Positions 49,501-56,086 of a DNA stretch of 64,000 nt are shown piece after piece. The notes below the pieces were generated by a model. The model made no database searches, had not been told where the DNA came from, and saw only the letters and a list, made by a program, of their open reading frames with translations. Made by a program: the position numbers and the translations under genes. The first letter of the stretch is position 1. Each line of letters begins with the position of its first letter. The stretch is taken from assembly GCF_000003815.2 (NCBI RefSeq), contig NC_049980.1, forward strand, positions 33,323,316 through 33,387,315, in the 5' to 3' direction. This DNA comes from Branchiostoma floridae. Taxonomy: Eukaryota > Chordata > Leptocardii > Amphioxiformes > Branchiostomatidae.

Positions 49501-52500
49501 ATCAGTGATAGAAACAGTTTGAATCAGTGAGAAATTTGAGCAGGGACACGTCGAAGACAAAGCACGGCGATGATCCATGAGTTCGGTGACCTTCGACGAA
49601 TCGGTGATTATTTCTCGGGACACAATGCCTGGCAGCGAATCAGAATTCACCAGGGGGCACCCGACATGTTTTGTCACTTGTGTGTAATGGAATTTATAAT
49701 GAGGTGGCGCATCGGAGGCCCAGAGGAGGTGGTGGCAAGGACGTCCTTAATATTTCACCTTGGTGCAATGTCAAGCTTGCATACACCGAACCGATGCATT
49801 TGATCTGGCGATTCCTGGAGTCAATTTTCAGAGAGCCACCTTTCGATACAGTCGGACCTGTACAAGCATGATACGCTAGTTTACGCAACGAATCATTCAC
49901 GTTTCTCGAAGCAAGTACAACATATTTCAAAAGACTCGATGCTACAGACAGATTTGCACATTTATTTAGATGTCAGAACTCCCATAATGCAAAAATAGGC
50001 AAATATATCAAGGACTGCTTTGCTATTAGAAAGAATACTGAAGCTAATGATTAGCCTACTTCATTATGATACTATATGAATGAATTATGCATATTAGCCC
50101 TTATTGTTATGTTAACTATGATGATAAGCTTTATCCTATACCTCTATTTTGTACTTTATGTAATAGTTGTTGCCATACTTTGTACCATGTACAATTGTCG
50201 TGAAATAAAGTTCTTCTGTGACCACCCTTACATAAGGATCGCCTCTACATAAGGAATACCTGGCCGACGGAACCAATCTTTTGTAGTTCCTCAGATAATT
50301 ATTCCCATTGACACATGCATTAAGAACCCTGTCTATAGTCACCACCTGTCCACATGCATGTAGACCAGATATTATTTACTGTAAGTTATTGGTCCCGAGT
50401 GGCCTTCATGGGAAGCTTTGGCTAAACATTTGAACATTTCCGTTCATTAGAAGATCACACTTCTAAGAAATTAGAACTGGACTATTCTTGTACAATGAGG
50501 TTTTGGGAGATCCAATTCAAAGAGCACCCCACTTCCTTTTTCAACAGCCCTGTGTGACAAGAAACATCATGTGACATTCAGAAGCCTACAGGAAAGCTGC
50601 CGATACATACACGTCTCCTGTTATTGTCCTTCACGGAAATTGTACGCCTACTTGAATGTTTCCGTCTCTATATCTTTTTTCCATCCCACTCATAGTTTTG
50701 GAGCCCATGTTGTAGATATTCATTCTTAAATCTGTCATTTCAGTCCTACAAAAATCCATTTTCATAAATTTCATGTTATGATGTTAAACTATCTTGGACG
50801 GACAGGATTAAATTTTTGAGCATCCCGATAAGAAAATTTGCATCCTGGGATGGAGTGACGGGTCCTGGTGACAGCCCAGTGTATATACAATGGTCCTTAA
50901 CTGACGTTCAATATCTTGGATGTACAGGTTGAAATTTTTGTCCGTCCCGATAGGCAAATTTCTTTCATGGGATGGAGGGGTGTGTACTGTTGACAGCCCA
51001 GGGTGTATACAATGGTCCTTGACTGACGTCCCACGCCTACGCTGTGGGTGCGTCACAGTTCCGCGGTGCGGTGGAATCGATAGGCGCAGATGGTACGCGA
51101 TAAGCTGCATGGTTAGGGTAATGCCATCAGTCCTAATTGAGCCAATCTATCCTCATCCTTGGAATCACCCCATTCGAGAAGCCGTCACAAAACCCATTCC
51201 TCGACGGACTCCCTCGCACCTGGGGAAAACTGTTCCTTTACTCAACAATAACGGCGGAACGGCACCAAATCGGATCCATCAAAGGGTGATCAAAGGGAAA
51301 TGATGGCTGGAAGGGGATACGGAAAAGGCCGTCATCATTTTTATGTGTCCGGCAAAAGCCTGTCCCCCTTTCATATGTGTAATAACAGGTCAGCATGGAC
51401 ACATCAATATACCGTAAATCTCGAAAAGTTTGCTGCCGCCTTTATATTTTAGCAGTGACCTCTTAACCGCAAAACCGTAACATCACAAATATGCATTTTT
51501 GTTCTGCAGTACTGTTTTAATCGCGAGCTGAATACACCACTGAATAACCTCCTTTCCATTCCAACAGCAAAATTAAATCTCCACGAAAATAAAATGAATT
51601 TACGGTACAAACTGAATGAGAAACCACGTCAATAGGATCGCAATCACCCCACTCTATAACTCTTCCCACCTGACAAGGAAATAACAACGTTTTTCTCCAA
51701 TTTTGTACAGGAAATGGAATCGTTCTGCAGTAAGAAATGCAATCAATCTGCGGAGTCGGTGCATAGTCCTTTCCAACGAAGGCTTTGGAGTCACATTAAC
51801 AGAAGGATTTGAGAGAGTGGATAGCTTGTGAATGGATAAAGTGGGGATTTACCTTGCATCAGCGAAGTTATTTTGATTTTGCTATTCTCATTTTCAGCAA
51901 GGCATCGCAGAGACTTAGTGCAGTGATGTCTGTTTTTGAGAACTGGGAACTATATTCCTCTTTTGTTACATTCCTTGACCAGAACTATTGTTTTCAGTCT
52001 GTCTGCTTGTTTGTTTGTCTGACTGTGTTTCTACATTACAGATTTCCAATGCAAAGGGTCAGGAAGAGAAGTTCAGAGTTGCCAAAATTAGTGATTTTAT
52101 CAACCTTGACAACTACAATTAAACAGTGAGAAGACCTACAAGAAACTCATGAAAGTCTGAGATATTCAAACTCATTTTTTTTAAAGTTCAAAAGCGGTTA
52201 AGCCTCAACATTACATTATTCTTTTCTTTTGAAATTTGAAACACAAAGTGCTGCAACGTCCTTCAAGTTGACTTTACAACAAGCCCTCTGGGGGTTGCAC
52301 CAGTACATGTATCCATATGTGCATCTGTATTACTCTATGATTATCTTACTGCCCTCCGGCATAACATCCCAGCTATGCATGCATGTGCCTGCTTATGTTA
52401 TATTGGACGACTTGTCGCAGTAAGCTGGAGATGCATATCGAGCTCGACGTGTTGTTATCCTGGCAATAAAGGAACGATGGCAGAATGCTGCTATCAAAAG

Positions 52501-55500
52501 GCGTGTTATAAATCTATAGGCATCTACATTTGCCTATAGCTCCTCATTTACAAACCATCTAAAGTGGATATCTCACTGGATGGTGGCACATTGGCGTGTT
52601 ATAAATCTGTAGGCTGAAGCTCCTCATTTACAAATCATCTGAAGTGGGGTTCTCACTGGATGGAGGCACGTTGGGGGCCTTGCTGTGTCTTAACGTGGAT
52701 TTATGTTACCCATGACTTTATAATATAATAATGGGAATATCATGCAAAAATGTAGAGGTATGGTTGAAAAGACAACAAAACACACACTATGAAAAAAAAA
52801 AAATGTTTTCTATCATATTGAATTGATGAAGTTTGTTAAGCTCTCTGTCAAATAGCTTATCCACAGTGTGGCCGCAAATGAGCACACCAGCTACGCAGGC
52901 ACACAGGCACACTAGCGCAGCAATAGCCGGCTATATATTTAATACACTAGACTAGACGACCCGTCACACCTAACCTTTGCACATCTAGATGCAATGTTTC
53001 TTTAAAACAAATCCAGCAAAGATGCCCCTACTGTCCTTGGTGATAACAAATTCCACTGTACGATAATTCTGTGAAAATATGAAAATCGTTTCAACTGTTT
53101 CAATGTATCAGAGTACAATATGCTTCTTTTCATGGCAAGATTCATCACATTTTTTAGGCCAATACGATGACCTTTACCCTCGTCAATATTCACAAAGGCG
53201 GTAGCTTGGTTTATCAGCCCGGCACAGCGACCATGTGTTTATCAACATCCCTTCAAGTCTGACCGTCCAAACCACGACTCCGGTCAGGACTTCTTCCCAC
53301 AGGAAGTGGTGCTCCAGGGCTCCAATCTCATTTCTGGGGAATAGGTGTGCTCAGGGTTGTAGCCAGCCTGAAGCCATTTTCGGCCCCCTCGATTTTGAAT
53401 CCTATCGAGCGCTGAAGACACGAGACATCGAGCCGAAGGGACAACATTCCTAAGTGGGTCTGGGGGCGTGCGCCCCTGGAAAATTTTGAAATCTAGACCC
53501 TCTGAAATGCTTTTTCCTGCATTTTGAGGTGAAGATTTTGCTGGTTGACTAAGCCATTCATCTCTGTTTTGGTGAAAAATTACACAAGGGAGACAGTTTT
53601 TATCTCAGACTTTACTGACTTCACATAGGGATTTTTGTCCATCACAGAGGACGGAATGGGCAAAATTTTTTTCCGTCCTCAGCTACAAAATTCTGTAAAA
53701 GGACGGAAGGACAGGTACGGGCTACAACCCTGGGTGTGCAGCTGGTAGCCTGGATACCATCTGGATATCAGTTTGCTCCAACTTTTATTTTACACTATAT
53801 AAAGTTGCTTCTTTGCTATTCCGTCTGGGAACTTTAACATCCATAACATCTCGAATCGTCCCTATACATAAGCAAATTAAGAAATGGGTTCAAATGCTTG
53901 TTCAAACAGTGGTTCTAACACTAACCTAAACATTAAGGTGCACAGAGTACAATTTTGGTGTACAGAGAAAATTAAGGTTAAGTTTGAAGACTTTCAGCAA
54001 GACCAAATCACAAACTTAGCACCTGTCTCCAAAGCTTGAATCTGAAATTCTAGATCAATTTTGAATAAGTGATACAACAAAAAAGAAAGGTTTTATAATG
54101 TTTCTGACACTTTAATGTCAAGAATATGCTGTTACTAGTGTACAGCACTAGTTTCCTTCATGCCAATTACCCTGCATAAATATCGAGGTACAACGGTGTA
54201 TCGGGCCATAGTAAAAATGAAAAATAAGTGCACAGGTCATATTTTGGGAGAACAAAAGTACATAATATGCACCAAGAATTCCCAGCCCTCCATGCGTAGG
54301 GACCAATCTTGCCTTCTCCCATTAAAACAGAACCTACGTCAATCCAGGTATTCAAGGTTTACAAGTATCACACATCAGCTTCACAAATGCCCAATAGTAC
54401 CGAACACACTGGTCCATTTCCTTACACAGGACTCTGGATTCTGTTCAGTGGACCATTCAACATCCGAGCCATATAAACAACACGGTATAGCTGCCTCTGT
54501 TTTAGACCAAATTTAACTGCAGAAGCCTGGTAAAAATGACCATCAGCTCTCCTCTACTTCACTCCTGTTCCTTTCTTAGATCTGTAAGCCCCCAAGCTCA
54601 CAAACGCCTGCTAGTATAATCTGTTCATTTTCGAATCAGTCCAGCGTCTGTTCCGTTGATTTTTTTCAGGTCTGCTTTTTTTCTTGATCGGTCCAGCAAG
54701 AAAAAAACGGTTTTGTATCAAACAGTGGGTGGGTGGCGGAAGCACAGTCATCATCCAGTCATCATCATTTACAACATTCAGTATAGCGAATAAAGCAGTC
54801 AGAACTGCGTCTATCATAACTTTATGATCATATTCTTTTCTGGGAAATAGGAGGTGACAAAAGTACAAATGTAATTATCTAGTCATAATCATTTGTATGT
54901 AGCATAGCAATAAAACAGTTATAACTGCATTTATCAAAACTTTATGATCATATTCCTTTCTGGGAAATAGGAGGTGACAAAAGCACTAAATAAAGGTAAT
55001 TTCTTTTTTAAAATGGCTCCTTGTTTCTGGAAATTTTCAGCCATAAAGAATCTAATTATCTGGTCATAATCATATGTACATAGTATAGCAATAAAACAGT
55101 AATAGCTGCATTTATCAAAACTTTATGATTATATCCCTTTCTGGGAAATAGGAGGGGACAGCAGCACTTTGTCTTTTAAAATGGCTTCTTGGCTTCGGGA
55201 AATTTTCAGCCGTAAAGTCATTTAATCATCCAATCATAATCATATGTACGCAGTATAGCAATAAAGCAGTCATACCTGCATCTATCACAACTTTATTATC
55301 ATATTCCTTTCTGGAAAATAGGACGAGGATACAAGCACTTTGAGATGGTATTTCTTTTTCAAAATGGCTTCTCGGTTTCTGGAAATGCCGTTAAGTCATT
55401 AAATTATCTAGACTAAGTGATGATCACATGTGGGTAGTATAGCAATAAAACAGTCATAGCTACATATTCATAATATTTTTTTCTGGGAAATAGGTAGGGA

Positions 55501-56080
55501 CAAAGGCGCTTTTTAACACAAAGTGTCATCTTGGAAAGACTAGTTCTCAGAAAATAAGGCAGTTAAAGAATGTTAATGTTGCCCTCCGGCCTAATCTCTT
55601 CCTGACAACTTGCTCTGCACAATCATACACTCAGTCAAATCTCAATTTCATTTTTGAAACTGGTCCGTTAACCATCAAAGATGCATCAGACTGCACAAGG
55701 TTATACATAAGAGTAAACCTAGCACAAAATGTATGTGAAATATAGGGCTCGAAATACCACCAGTCCTGCAGGATTTATTTAGTTTCTTTGCAAGGCAGTA
55801 TTCCCTTACCTATGTTGTTAGTAAAAAGATGTACAAAATATGTTGAAAAGATTGTTTCATCCACTTTTGGGGTATATTTGAATGGTGCAGGTAAAATTTC
55901 TTAGGTGCAGGTAACTTTTGAAATTACTTAGTGTAGGTAAACAGAAAAAAGTATTTCGAGCCTTGAAATATATCTACACTGGAGGCAGCTAAATTTAAAC
56001 ACAAAGCTTACCTTTTCCATTTCCAGGAAGTCATCGTCAAGTTTTGTAGCCTCGGCCCCTCCTATCTTCTCACGAATAGA
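13298..56080 (-). CDS. SH3GL: Endophilin-A homologue (N-BAR + SH3), exon 2 to stop
   Basis: Membrane-curvature protein of clathrin-mediated and fast endocytosis and synaptic vesicle recycling. The BAR dimer bends membrane; the SH3 binds dynamin and synaptojanin proline motifs. Exons in transcript order: 56080-56012, 36802-36730, 34364-34212, 28242-28109, 25581-25515, 23681-23581, 23067-22964, 22167-22037, 17360-17151, 13512-13298. All junction phases match; the sum is 1257 bases, 418 residues plus TAA. Landmarks: [82 protein letters not shown], and SH3 [19 protein letters not shown] with [12 protein letters not shown]. The linker (about residues 234-362) is far longer than in vertebrate SH3GL1-3 (about 350 residues in total). 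Exon 1 (MSVAGLKKQFHK-type H0 helix) was not found in the window. It is not endophilin-B, whose BAR and SH3 motifs differ. Paralogue number cannot be assigned. Confidence 0.95.
14262..14610. repeat. Foldback repeat with internal ~60-bp tandem units
   Basis: Inverted-type ends (GATGTTTCGGTGATG region and CACAGAAATATCGGCAGG region) enclose three copies of a unit containing CTGCAGCTAGGTGTCGCT and an inverted CACCTAGCTGCAGTGTGAAG. Probably a degenerate transposon. Confidence 0.55.
15611..15916 (+). other. Unrecognised 101-codon open frame, possible nested exon or remnant
   Basis: Open frame with a Cys-containing, non-repetitive composition ([25 protein letters not shown]). A sequence reading [11 protein letters not shown] is echoed about 410 bases later (position about 16224) as [11 protein letters not shown], with differences that keep the frame. 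I recognise no family. Could be a retroelement remnant. Confidence 0.3.
16769..17022. mobile_element. TA-flanked MITE with CCCTGGGAAA ends
   Basis: CCCTGGGAAA at 16769-16778 and TTTCCCAGGG at 17013-17022, each bordered by TA (target duplication). Interior has a strong hairpin ACTATCGCTTGC / GCAAGCGATAGT. About 130 bases downstream of exon 10 in the transcript. Flanking ACACATGACGGTGTGAG appears on both sides. Confidence 0.75.
17151..17360 (-). CDS. SH3GL: Endophilin exon 10: Ser-Pro repeat linker
   Basis: Acceptor CATGCCTGCTAG, donor GTATGT; phases (one base in, one base left over) match exons 9 and 11. Encodes about 70 residues with ten SP and two TP dipeptides in repeats such as [31 protein letters not shown] and [12 protein letters not shown], then [13 protein letters not shown] and [16 protein letters not shown] fits the PxxPxR SH3-ligand consensus. 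No similar repeat is known to me in vertebrate endophilins. Proline-directed phosphorylation is inferred only. Confidence 0.85.
18803..18985. repeat. 70-bp minisatellite containing GGGTTAGGGTTAG
   Basis: Units start GGGTTAGGGTTAGCC at 18803, 18873 and 18943, each followed by GTGTGCGTGGGTCGGAGCTA. It lies just outside the donor of the candidate cassette exon. Confidence 0.88.
19002..19070 (-). CDS. Candidate cassette exon of the endophilin linker
   Basis: On the - strand, acceptor GTGCTTCCTTGCAG is followed by 69 open bases and a GTATCA donor. It needs one base from exon 9 and leaves one base for exon 10, so it inserts 23 residues in frame: [20 protein letters not shown] followed by TIA. The insert is acidic, unlike the basic, Ser-rich surroundings. 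No homologue is recognised. Support is limited to splice sites, symmetric phase and position, so chance is possible. Confidence 0.45.
19195..19741. mobile_element. TTAA-flanked element, piggyBac-like MITE
   Basis: Inverted ends AGGTCTACTACGCAATTATT, each bordered by TTAA (19191-19194 and 19742-19745). TTAA duplication is the hallmark of piggyBac-type transposition. 547 bases with no transposase, so non-autonomous. Confidence 0.85.
20779..20968. mobile_element. AGGGTAGACATTGTGATCTGG MITE
   Basis: Left AGGGTAGAGATTGTGATCTG and right CAGATCACAATGTCTACCCT are inverted. Interior contains further palindromes around CAGAGTCTGTCGACAGA. A related half copy is near 34650-34720. Confidence 0.7.
21588..21832. 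mobile_element. Inverted-repeat element ending CCCCCTTTCCACTAG
   Basis: Left GGCCCCCTTTCCACTAG and right CTAGTGAAAAGGGGG are imperfect inverted repeats. Its right border is broken by the 160-base element that follows. Borders approximate. Confidence 0.55.
21841..22000. mobile_element. MITE with 8-bp target duplication (hAT-like size)
   Basis: Ends TAATCTCCATGCAGATCCTA and, reversed, TAATCTCCAAGCAGATCCTA. Exact 8-base direct repeats GGTTTTAC lie at 21833-21840 and 22001-22008. Eight-base duplications are typical of hAT elements. The element sits only 37 bases beyond the donor of endophilin exon 9. Confidence 0.85.
22037..22167 (-). CDS. SH3GL: Endophilin exon 9: linker with PPxY motif
   Basis: Acceptor is a run of C ending CAG; donor GTGGGT. 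Starts [20 protein letters not shown] (compare IREASSQPRREYQPKP in vertebrates), continues [12 protein letters not shown] and ends [16 protein letters not shown] fits the PPxY consensus for WW-domain (for example Nedd4-family ligase) binding. That use is an inference. It ends after one base of Gly. Confidence 0.9.
22222..22845 (-). mobile_element. tRNA-headed SINE joined to a LINE-type tail
   Basis: Reading the - strand: a tRNA-like head (A box GTGGCGTAATTTCAGG, B box GGTTCGAATCC) at 22845-22775, a core with AACACGACTTTCCTCACT shared with the SINE at 31060, then a tail with an open frame ending [18 protein letters not shown] and a 3' end CAATAAAGTTCTCTCTCT. The same tail frame occurs at 49872-50215. 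It occupies most of the intron before exon 9. Confidence 0.7.
22881..22966 (-). repeat. Tandem copies of the exon 8 donor junction (38 bp)
   Basis: AACTCACCTGCTCTGTAG (complement of exon end plus GTGAGTT donor) starts at 22881, 22919 and 22957. Only the last is the exon border. Use of either downstream donor would read Arg then TGA. Confidence 0.92.
22964..23067 (-). CDS. SH3GL: Endophilin exon 8: BAR helix 3 end
   Basis: Acceptor CCCATCTAG, donor GTGAGT. Encodes [20 protein letters not shown], then [14 protein letters not shown], ending with two bases of Arg. VEQ(V/I)SQL and LEYH are conserved in the family. The last bases and the donor are repeated in tandem at 22919 and 22881. Confidence 0.93.
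23068..23580 (-). other. Endophilin intron 7
   Basis: Contains a fragment (about 23158-23235) of the GGGCTCGAAATAC / TGCACTGGTGCAGG repeat family seen complete at 55746. Nothing else recognised. Confidence 0.45.
23581..23681 (-). CDS. SH3GL: Endophilin exon 7: BAR helix 3 start
   Basis: Acceptor GATAAGCAG with a poor pyrimidine tract, donor GTGAGT. Encodes [20 protein letters not shown] and [13 protein letters not shown], matching (I/P)SDEELRQALEKFDESKE and SMFNLLEMD. Phases agree with both neighbours. Confidence 0.93.
23770..23960. mobile_element. Palindromic MITE of the ACACAGATGA(G/A)CTTTCAA family
   Basis: AACTGTAATATCCAACACAA with its complement TTGTGTTGGATATTACAGTT-like arm near 23900 enclose a hairpin centre at CAGCACCAGTCTTTGTCAAG. 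The outer end is ACACAGATGAGCTTTCAA. Related copies: 9125, 19880, 28495 and 32150. Confidence 0.65.
23961..25514 (-). other. Endophilin intron 6, remainder
   Basis: AT-rich. A short diverged duplication occurs around 24000-24240 (TACACCATTTCTTCC.. / CTACCATTTTTTTTATT.. followed by GACAAAAGATACATAA in both). No coding signal supported. Confidence 0.4.
25515..25581 (-). CDS. SH3GL: Endophilin exon 6: BAR basic patch
   Basis: Acceptor CTTGTTTCTTGCAG, donor GTAGTG. Encodes [20 protein letters not shown] and EK plus one base of Gly. It aligns with vertebrate [22 protein letters not shown], the positively charged tip region contacting membrane. The donor is non-optimal (GTAGTG). Confidence 0.94.
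25712..25750 (-). repeat. Degraded copy of the endophilin exon 5 3' part
   Basis: GCAGCTGCTGCAGAGGGTCC, then TATGCTTCAC, matches GCAGCTGCTGCAGGGGGTCC and TCTGCTTCAC within exon 5. The donor part is lost. It abuts the CCCTAA array. Confidence 0.65.
25745..26183. repeat. Degenerate telomere-like CCCTAA array, proximal part
   Basis: Mostly variants of CCCTAA, CCCAAC and CCCCAAC. On the transcript strand it reads TTAGGG. It lies in endophilin intron 5 and begins directly at a degraded copy of the exon 5 end (25712-25750). Confidence 0.92.
26187..27479. mobile_element. 1.29-kb TAA-flanked inverted-repeat transposon in the array
   Basis: Ends GGCCCACTTTACATTACG with TTTTCGCGTTAGCGG (about 34 bases, one mismatch) in inverted orientation, bordered by TAA on each side (26184-26186, 27480-27482). 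A 3-base T(A/T)A duplication is typical of PIF/Harbinger elements. GCGTTAGCGGG motifs repeat beneath the ends. The only sizeable frame (26585-26893, 102 codons) shows no transposase motif I know. Confidence 0.88.
27483..28099. repeat. Degenerate telomere-like CCCTAA array, distal part
   Basis: Continues the array after the transposon, with CCCCAACCC- and GACCCC-rich stretches. It contains a 72-base copy of the exon 5 donor end and runs directly into the real exon 5 donor (CTAACTCACC at 28100). Confidence 0.92.
27848..27919 (-). pseudogene. 72-bp copy of endophilin exon 5 end with intact donor
   Basis: Identical to 28100-28171 except one base seen (AGTTAG for AGGTAG), including the GTGAGT donor. 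The change creates an in-frame TAA in the exon sense (QN[15 protein letters not shown]). No acceptor with a pyrimidine tract precedes it. Flanked on both sides by CCCTAA repeats. Confidence 0.88.
28109..28242 (-). CDS. SH3GL: Endophilin exon 5: BAR helix 2
   Basis: Encodes [20 protein letters not shown], then [20 protein letters not shown] and IKEVL. Donor is GTGAGT, ending in phase 0. The acceptor GTTAG with the first exon bases is tandemly repeated three more times at 28272-28385. The donor end is copied at 27848-27919 and, in degraded form, at 25712-25750. Confidence 0.94.
28234..28385 (-). repeat. Tandem copies of the exon 5 acceptor junction (38-40 bp)
   Basis: GGGCCTCGCCTAAC or GGGCCTCACCTAAC recurs at 28234, 28272, 28312 and 28352 with CATCTCAGTACAGATA between. 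On the transcript strand each gives GTTAG followed by G(C/T)GAGGCCC. The first is the real border. Confidence 0.92.
29475..29936. mobile_element. Element with GCTGGG(T/C)ACCGGTAC ends
   Basis: Left GCTGGGTACCGGTACAG and right CTGTACCGGTGCCCAGC are inverted. A near-perfect palindrome of CAGGTCCGGACCTG lies inside. The right half is related to 54615-54720. Confidence 0.68.
30640..31060 (-). mobile_element. tRNA-derived SINE
   Basis: On the - strand starts GGGACCGCGTGGCGCAGTGG (A box), then GGTTACGGGTTCGAATCC (B box), then a core with GGAAAGGCACTTAACACGAC. No matching acceptor stem or anticodon arm of a functional tRNA, so a SINE rather than a tRNA gene. Confidence 0.82.
31854..32057. mobile_element. 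CTGTAAATGCA MITE copy 2
   Basis: CTGTAAATGCAGAAATG at left, GAATTTACAG at right, TA on both sides. Interior motifs match copy 1 (GCGGTTTTATGTTC, CCACCGCGAA). Confidence 0.8.
34212..34364 (-). CDS. SH3GL: Endophilin exon 4: BAR insert region
   Basis: Acceptor preceded by a (CT)n pyrimidine tract, donor GTAAGT. Encodes [18 protein letters not shown], then [19 protein letters not shown] and [13 protein letters not shown]. It covers the endophilin-specific insert (SKIRGQ) that penetrates membrane, and the YPQPEG(T/L)LG(D/E)CM motif of the family. Confidence 0.94.
35041..35206. mobile_element. CAGTCAAACCTG-family MITE
   Basis: CAGTCAAAACTGCC at left and TACAGTTTTGCTG at right, with interior GGTCTATGTGGACAAGTGGTC matching the other copies in reverse. 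Confidence 0.68.
35386..35573. mobile_element. CTGTAAATGCA MITE copy 3, degraded end
   Basis: CTGTAAATCTATTTAAG start and interior CGCAGTGGTTTTAA / CCACCGCAAAAACCGCGAA. The right end is eroded (TTTCATCTAG). Confidence 0.7.
36730..36802 (-). CDS. SH3GL: Endophilin exon 3: BAR helix 1
   Basis: Acceptor TTTTGTCTTTCAG, donor GTGAGT. Encodes [20 protein letters not shown] and QPNP, ending with the first base of Ala. EYLQPNPASRA across the junction is diagnostic of endophilin A. Diverged repeats begin about 25 bases outside the acceptor. Confidence 0.94.
36828..37370. repeat. Diverged repeats beside endophilin exon 3 acceptor, with a retroelement end
   Basis: Units like GAATTGTTCAGATACACCTC and AAAATCTAGTTCCCCT recur at about 36830, 37190, 37245, 37290 and 37330, starting about 25 bases outside the exon 3 acceptor. 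A possible LINE 3' end (ACTTTATTGTACAACAGTTG) is inserted at about 36966-37120. Confidence 0.55.
37400..38400. repeat. Satellite-like array, units of roughly 120-200 bp
   Basis: Units contain CCTTTGTCAAATTGCTCAG, GTATCTGATGTTTAGGTATA, and CCCTTATCATTGCCTCAAAG ATGAATGCC in order, repeated about six times with indels. Confidence 0.8.
38401..39274 (-). other. Intron 2 sequence, no recognised content
   Basis: Ordinary AT-rich sequence; no supported feature. Confidence 0.4.
39275..39742. repeat. 154-bp tandem repeat, three copies
   Basis: Units begin CTGAACTGATTTCTACATAA at 39275, 39429 and 39583. The first two are almost identical, the third has a few changes, indicating recent duplication. The unit end GCTAGTGCATTTTAGC resembles the ends of the element at 62055. 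Confidence 0.93.
39743..42276 (-). other. Intron 2 sequence, remainder
   Basis: A roughly 160-base duplication (CCCTCTATGTTTTGGTTTCC..) occurs at about 40650 and 40810. CATATCCAGTTGCTTG / CTGGATGTCTGACCTTCATC pieces occur at 41335-41580. Nothing else supported. Confidence 0.4.
40964..41291. mobile_element. CAGGGCTCGAAATAC-family element
   Basis: Left CAGGGCTAGAAATACCACCTGC, right TATTTTGAGCCCTG. Interior has repeated TGCAGGTTAGTGCAGG and TACCTGCACCTAACCTGCAC. Related copies at 43014 and 55746. Confidence 0.65.
42347..42713. mobile_element. GGCCACACC inverted-repeat element
   Basis: GGCCACACCAATTTTATTTG at left, AAATAAAATTGGTGTGGCC at right, TTG on both sides. It lies inside a 48-base direct repeat (42277 and 42715). 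No coding potential. Confidence 0.82.
43014..43744. mobile_element. CAGGGCTCGAAATAC-family element, long copy
   Basis: Left CAGGGCTCGAAATACCACATG, right GTATTTCGAGCCCTG. The middle (about 43230-43620) looks like a later insertion. Outer parts repeat GTGCAAGTAAGTTT / ACTTGCACTGGTGCAAG. Confidence 0.65.
43972..44145. mobile_element. CAGTCAAACCTG MITE, near-complete copy
   Basis: CAGTCAAACCTGTACAAATG at left, CAGTTTAGACTG at right, TA flanks. A truncated extra copy of its left end precedes it (43906-43971), as in the array at 10333. Confidence 0.78.
44281..44463. mobile_element. CTGTAAATGCA MITE copy 4
   Basis: CTGTAAATGCATTTATG and TTTCTGCATTTACAG, TA on both sides; the cleanest small copy, 183 bases. 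Confidence 0.85.
44466..45656 (-). other. Intron 2 sequence, no recognised content
   Basis: AT-rich with a short TTTTATTTTATTTTATT tract at about 45260. Nothing else supported. Confidence 0.4.
45657..45956. mobile_element. Inverted-repeat element containing the assembly gap
   Basis: Left arm TCATCTAGCCTGAGTATCAT and right arm (reversed) CATCTAGCCTGGGTACCATC, then TTCTACC(A/G)GGGCTCCTTA, on either side of the N run. Probably a palindromic transposon whose centre did not assemble. Confidence 0.78.
45792..45891. other. Assembly gap (100 N)
   Basis: Exactly 100 N, a conventional placeholder for a gap of unknown size. Confidence 0.99.
46855..47201. mobile_element. TAA-flanked element with GGCCCAATCTAGACAC ends
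   Basis: Left GGCCCAATCTAGACAC, right GTGTCTAGATCGTGCC, extended by TTTTTACCGATATC / GATATCGGGAAAAA, bordered by TAA on both sides. Harbinger-like by its 3-base duplication. Interior is GC-rich and palindromic (GTCGGCGAGAGGTTGTCGGCTCGCCGA in part). Confidence 0.85.
47470..48075. repeat. 46-bp minisatellite, 13 copies
   Basis: Unit starts CAGCTCCTAGCCTGGATGCC and recurs every 46 bases from 47470. Units 1-6 carry CTGTTTCC (the third also GAGTG), later units CTGCTTCC, showing block-wise homogenisation. Open frames here are a consequence of the repeat. Confidence 0.95.
48430..48808. repeat. Inverted single copies of the 46-bp minisatellite unit
   Basis: GGCCTGTGTAGGCCCAGGAA at about 48436 and GCCCTGGAACCAGTCTGGCG at about 48780 are reverse-complement relatives of the 46-base unit, in opposite orientation to the array. 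Confidence 0.75.
48809..49871 (-). other. Intron 2 sequence, no recognised content
   Basis: Mixed composition; the small open frames near 49570-49870 show no known motif. May include 5' remnants of the retroelement that follows. Confidence 0.35.
49872..50215 (+). mobile_element. Truncated non-LTR retrotransposon 3' end
   Basis: Open frame 49872-50054 ends [18 protein letters not shown] then [14 protein letters not shown]. The copy at 22409-22600 on the - strand ends [18 protein letters not shown] then [14 protein letters not shown]. Differences preserve the frame. The shared 3' end carries TGTACCATGTACAATTGTCG and AATAAAGTTCT. Interpreted as the C-terminus and 3'UTR of a LINE; family not assigned. 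Confidence 0.72.
50800..51035. repeat. Two-copy ~132-bp tandem repeat
   Basis: CAATGGTCCTTAACTGACGT and CAATGGTCCTTGACTGACGT end two diverged units that begin TATCTTGGACGGACAGG and TATCTTGGATGTACAGG. Confidence 0.75.
51412..51605. mobile_element. Degraded CTGTAAATGCA-type MITE
   Basis: CCGTAAATCTCGAAAAG at left and AATTTACGG at right, TA flanks. Interior TTAACCGCAAAACCGTAAC resembles the family loosely. Confidence 0.55.
51606..53351 (-). other. Intron 2 sequence with a two-copy repeat
   Basis: GGCGTGTTATAAATCTATAG and GGCGTGTTATAAATCTGTAG (about 52500 and 52593) start two ~95-base tandem units. Remainder unremarkable. Confidence 0.5.
53352..53732. mobile_element. CAGGGTTGTAGCC inverted-repeat element
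   Basis: Left CAGGGTTGTAGCCAGCCTG, right (reversed) CAGGGTTGTAGCCCGTACCTG. Interior contains GGACGGAA-type motifs found also near 35300 and 50940. Confidence 0.75.
54770..55520. repeat. Satellite-like array, units about 120-180 bp
   Basis: ATAGCAATAAAACAGT followed by CTTTATGATCATATTCCTTT, TCTGGGAAATAGGAGG and AAAATGGCTTCT recurs five times, at about 54782, 54902, 55083, 55254 and 55437. Confidence 0.85.
55746..55969. mobile_element. GGGCTCGAAATAC-family element
   Basis: AGGGCTCGAAATACCACC at left and GTATTTCGAGCC at right. Interior GGTGCAGGTAAAATTTC. Ends 43 bases before the exon 2 donor. Confidence 0.7.
56012..56080 (-). CDS. SH3GL: Endophilin exon 2: start of BAR domain
   Basis: Acceptor TTTCTGTGTTCCAG, donor GTAAGC; 23 codons, phase 0 at both ends. 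Encodes [18 protein letters not shown] and LEMEK, matching the vertebrate [21 protein letters not shown]. Phase 0 at the 5' side fits the separate small first exon (H0 helix) known in this family. A minisatellite starts about 7 bases beyond the acceptor. Confidence 0.94.
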
Positions 56081-56086
56081 CTGGAA